Shown here one piece after another: positions 62,228 to 64,000 of a stretch of DNA of 64,000 bases; the stretch's first letter is position 1, and every line of letters begins with the position of its first letter. Origin of the DNA: Streptomyces atratus (GTDB lineage: Bacteria; Actinomycetota; Actinomycetes; Streptomycetales; Streptomycetaceae); NCBI RefSeq assembly GCF_900119365.1, contig NZ_FPJO01000001.1, positions 821,934 through 885,933 on the forward strand, in the 5' to 3' direction. Under the pieces are notes generated by a model that was not told the DNA's origin, made no database searches, and saw only the letters and a list, made by a program, of their open reading frames with translations. The position numbers were made by a program, and so were the translations under genes.

Positions 62228-63792
62228 GGCGCAGACTGCTCGCCGTCGCCGCCGACCTGGCGCTGATCGCCTACTTCGTCTTCGCGCTGTTCCCCGTCGC
62301 CTGGATGGTGGTCCTGTCGCTGAAGCCGACGAACGAGCTGTTCAGCACGTACTTCTCGTTCACCCCGACCCTCGACTCGTACCGCACGGTGCTGGGCGCC
62401 GGGGACGACCAGGGCGTGCCGTTCCTCCGGTTCTTCGTGAACAGCCTCGTCGTGTCGCTGGGCGCCGTCGCGCTGTCGCTGGTGATCGGGCTGCCCGCCG
62501 CGTACGCCGCCGCGCGGTGGCGGTTCCACGGCTCGGAGAACCTGATGTTCACCCTGCTCTCGTTCCGCTTCGCGCCCGAACTCACCGTGATCATCCCGCT
62601 GTTCGTGCTCTATCAGCAGCTCGGGCTCTTCGACACCTACGTCGGCATGGTGTGGGTGCTGCAACTGGTGACGCTCCCGCTGATCGTCTGGATCATGCGG
62701 TCGTACTTCTCCGATCTCTCCCCCGAGCTGGAGCAGGCTGCGCTGCTGGACGGCTACACCCGCAAGCAGGCGCCGCAGGCCGGGACGGTCGAGCTGGACG
62801 GGGCGGACATGGCGGGCGTGGAGCCCTACGACCGGGGCGTGGCCATGTGCTTCGAGTCGTACGCGCTCTACCCGCACCGCACCGCGTACGACAATCTCGC
62901 CTCCCCGCTCCGCTCGCCGCGCCACCGCCTCCCCGCGCACGAGGCGCACGAGCGGATCGGGGAGATCGCCGAACTCCTCGGCATCGGCGCCCTGCTGGAC
63001 CGCCAGGTGGGCCGGCTCTCCAACGGCCAGCGGCAGCGGGTGGCGCTCGGCCGGGTGCTGGTGCGGCCGGCCAGGGCGTTCCTGCTGGACGAGCCGCTGT
63101 CGCACCTGGACGCGAAGCTGCGGCAGGCGATGCGCGCGGAGCTGCGGGCGATCGGCGCGGTGCGGCGCACCACCACGCTGTACGTCACCCACGACTCGGT
63201 GGAGGCGCTGGCGCTCGGCGACCGGATCGGGGTGATCAGGGAGGGCCGCATGGTGCAGACCGGCACGCGTGAGGAGCTGTGGCACCGCCCGTACGACACC
63301 TTCGTCGCCCGGTCCTTCGGCCGGCCGCGGATCAATCTGCTGCCCGGGACGGTGACGCCCGAGGGGCACTTCCGGTCGCCGGACGGGGCGTACGAGCTGC
63401 CGCTGGCGGTGCCCGCGCCGCCGGGCACCGCCGTCCGACTGGGCTTACGGCCACGGGACATCGGGCTCGGCGGACCGGCGGGGACCGGCGGCGGGGGCCC
63501 GGTCCTGGAGCTGACCGGCGCCGTCCATGTCACCGAGCTGCTGGGCCGGGCCACCGAGGTCACCGTCCGGATCGGCGGGCAGCGGCTCTCCCTCGTCGTC
63601 CCGCGCGCCGAGGCGGCCGGTCTGAGCCCCGACCATCCGGTCCGGCTCTCCGTGGCGCCTGAGCTTGACGTTTATCCTCGCCTGTCACCCAACCTGCTGA
63701 TCTGCGGTTCTTCCCGGGACAGCGGAGGCGGCCGTTCTCCACGCTTCGAGATGTCGAGTCACGAAGCACGAGAGAACGGCCGCTGCGTATGA
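62224..63792 (+). pseudogene. In-frame chimera of sugar ABC permease 2 and an ATP-binding subunit lacking Walker A
   Basis: 522 codons. Residues ~1-182 are a MalG-type permease (LALIAYFVFALFPVAWMVVL, FVNSLVVSLGAVALSLVIGL) up to the start of the EAA loop, SPELEQAALLDGYTR. At ~183 the sequence jumps to a MalK-type ATPase (GTVELDGADMAGVEPYDRGV, FESYALYPHRTAYDNLASPL). The ATPase half has signature LSNGQRQRVALGR, Walker B AFLLDEPLSHLDAKL and the H-loop VTHDSVEAL, but no GxxGxGK[ST] Walker A, because its first ~50 residues are deleted. The C-terminus after SVAPELDVY is replaced by insertion-sequence DNA. No functional transporter can be made. Confidence 0.85.
63728..63783 (+). promoter_or_regulatory. 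Long hairpin immediately before the transposase start
   Basis: Perfect 12-bp outer arms (63728-63739, 63772-63783) and 6-bp inner arms (63743-63748, 63762-63767). It ends five bases before the ATG and includes the gagaga stretch that would be the ribosome-binding site. It could mask translation in read-through transcripts. Confidence 0.6.
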
Positions 63793-64000
63793 GTCTCCCT
63801 CTCCCAGGGCCCGCAGGCGAGGCGTTGGATGTCTTGTCCCGCTTTCGGGTCGAGTTCTACGAGTGCCTTTACGCCCGCGCGGATGCACTCTTCGAGCTCA
63901 CGGACGCGGTGCTGTGCGCGGACGGGCCGGTGAAGACCCTGGTCGAACTGTCGCTGGCCCTCGAGCACCGGCGTGGGCATGGTGCTCTGTACGCAGCGTT
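63789..64000 (+). CDS. Transposase, 5' part (NF041680-like Streptomyces family)
   Basis: ATG 63789 opens MSLPLPGPAGEALDVLSRFR, then EFYECLYARADALFELTDAV and VKTLVELSLALEHRRGHGAL before the window ends. I recognise this N-terminus as that of a DDE-type putative transposase widespread in Streptomyces. The name is from memory and should be confirmed. The catalytic part is outside the window. The ATG overlaps the stop of the chimeric transporter frame. Confidence 0.7.
   Translation, partial: MSLPLPGPAGEALDVLSRFRVEFYECLYARADALFELTDAVLCADGPVKTLVELSLALEHRRGHGALYAA

Larger units (their letters stand above)
63668..64000 (+). mobile_element. Left end of a second insertion sequence, continuing past the window
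   Basis: ATPase homology ends near 63668. From there the DNA leads through a non-coding stretch with a large hairpin to a transposase start at 63789. The exact left inverted repeat cannot be defined without the right end. Confidence 0.65.

Overview
The window is actinobacterial chromosome, almost certainly Streptomyces or a very close relative. Base composition is very GC-rich, real genes end nearly every codon in G or C, and GTG starts are common. The gene order is the conserved Streptomyces core block rplU-rpmA-obg / rne / mreBCD-pbp2-rodA / ndk-folC-valS / clpX-clpP2-clpP1-tig. About four fifths of the genes lie on the minus strand. No rRNA or CRISPR array was seen; there are two tRNA genes, Pro(TGG) and Gly(TCC).

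Layout. 0-9.6 kb: a surface-glycopolymer cluster with rmlC (partial), a methyltransferase, rmlD-rmlB-rmlA in overlapping order, a family 2 glycosyltransferase, a large CDP-glycerol/ribitol-phosphotransferase-like protein, and a fused cytidylyltransferase-reductase of the type that makes CDP-ribitol. Together they would supply dTDP-rhamnose and CDP-ribitol to a wall polymer. 9.9-17.5 kb: obg, rpmA, rplU, a very long repeat-rich RNase E/G and the radical-SAM-linked DUF2344 protein. 17.5-20.6 kb: a small accessory island of tiny, translationally coupled genes and a frameshifted XRE/DUF5753 regulator, sitting between DUF2344 and its usual radical SAM partner. 20.6-30.4 kb: the radical SAM protein, a CYTH-CHAD protein and the lateral-wall/spore-wall morphogenesis operon mreB-mreC-mreD-pbp2-rodA. 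30.7-42.5 kb: ndk, a DUF4233 membrane protein, folC, valS, two secreted or membrane orphans, clpX, clpP2, clpP1, tig and tRNA-Pro.

42.6-59.7 kb is mixed. It holds tRNA-Gly, a 64-residue membrane peptide, an acyltransferase, an ABC exporter operon ending in an HD-domain gene, a PP2C/SpoIIE-type phosphatase, an Eis-like acetyltransferase, a Nei-type glycosylase, rpiB, two paralogous amino-acid permeases flanking bioY and an internally deleted FAD oxidase, a histidine phosphatase and an FGGY sugar kinase.

59.8-64 kb is the most unusual part: a sugar ABC-transporter operon in decay. The binding-protein gene is interrupted in frame by a TnpB-only IS200/IS605-type element with an intact RuvC triad. 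Permease 1 is reduced to its last helix. Permease 2 is fused in frame to an ATPase that has lost its Walker A region. The ATPase C-terminus is then cut by a second insertion sequence that runs off the window. All functional statements rest on recognised motifs and family knowledge; no database search could be run.
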